NCBI RefSeq assembly: GCF_043290135.1 | Contig: NC_134709.1 | Location: forward strand, 109,485,645-109,549,644 | Direction of reading: 5' to 3' | DNA: 64,000 bases | From: Rhipicephalus microplus | Lineage: Eukaryota > Arthropoda > Arachnida > Ixodida > Ixodidae | Part shown: positions 63,800-64,000 of the stretch, piece by piece | Numbering within the stretch: position 1 is the stretch's first letter | Layout: the number at the start of each line of letters is the position of its first letter | The notes under the pieces: generated by a model | Database searches by the model: none | The model's input: only the letters and a program-made list of their open reading frames with translations | Told to the model about the DNA's origin: nothing | Program-made: the position numbers and the translations under genes

Positions 63800-64000
63800 C
63801 ATTGAACACTTATGAAGGAACGAGTGTTAAGTATGACGTGATTAACTTTGATGGTTATATTGGAAAAGCTGGGCAAGAACACTTACGAGTGGTGGTGAAA
63901 CTTTTCAACATGATGCAATTGTGTGGTGTAACAAATATCAAGTGTATTCGCGTAGACTGCGATTTCTGCATCTTTTGTTACTACCTACAAATGTAATTGT
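63800..64000 (+). mobile_element. Fragment related to the Gmr1-type 3' region, running off the window
   Basis: AACGAGTGTTA at 63820, then AAACTTTTCAACATGATGCAA (63898 on), ATCAAGTGTATTCGCGTAGACTGCG (63938 on) parallel 55580-55730 in the same order and spacing. The stretch also has an open frame (63640-63996), which is probably incidental. It marks the 3' end of a second, diverged element of this type that continues to the right. Confidence 0.55.

Noticed and set aside
63640..63996. 118-codon ORF as a gene
   Set aside because: The DNA blocks within it match the untranslated 3' region of the Gmr1-type element, where the equivalent frame is not conserved.
1..64000. tRNA or rRNA genes
   Set aside because: No cloverleaf-compatible A and B box pair or rRNA segment was seen. 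The only tRNA-like signal is the weak SINE B box at about 28047.

Overview
The window looks like a transposon-packed stretch of a large animal genome. No ordinary host gene could be recognised. The evidence for a eukaryote is spliced transposase genes with GT..AG introns, AATAAA signals, LTR retrotransposons, LINEs and DNA transposons. The I-clade LINE, P, Tigger, hAT and Gmr1-type mixture suggests an arthropod, most likely a tick or other chelicerate. That placement is inference from element types only.

Layout. (1) 1-7405: the 3' part of an R1-like LINE (minus strand) is split by a full-length I-clade LINE (1085-6932, ORF1 and ORF2 open, 14-bp target duplication). (2) 7406-9265: an I-clade fragment, a degenerate tandem repeat and a P/THAP9-like relic. 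(3) 9266-21411: a decayed plus-strand Ty3 element (gypsy-2: leader, gag, protease) is split by a minus-strand Ty3 element (gypsy-1, 10136-19956) with 779-bp LTRs and a tRNA-Lys type primer site. (4) 21412-37557: a third Ty3 element (gypsy-3, 177-bp LTRs) carries a Tigger/pogo transposon (21466-32720) inside its 5' LTR. That Tigger holds a spliced P element with a THAP domain (21910-26820) and a hAT element (26860-30864). Each boundary is fixed by TIRs and target duplications. (5) 37558-43624: unassigned sequence with a second P-like relic. (6) 43625-57694: a Ty3 element of Gmr1 type, with integrase upstream of reverse transcriptase and a SCAN-like gag, split by a second full-length I-clade LINE (48334-54104). 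(7) 57695-64000: an unassigned degenerate coding stretch, a piggyBac transposase pseudogene (to 61239), and a fragment resembling the Gmr1 3' region at the right edge.

The elements do not cooperate. They are layers of successive insertion, and the exact target duplications give a relative order. gypsy-2 is older than gypsy-1 and gypsy-3. Tigger entered gypsy-3 later, and P and hAT entered Tigger later still. The two I-clade copies post-date the R1-like LINE and the Gmr1-type element. The most intact coding units are the I-clade copy 1 ORFs, the Tigger transposase (open, but with a changed catalytic residue) and the P transposase (two single-base breaks in homopolymer runs).
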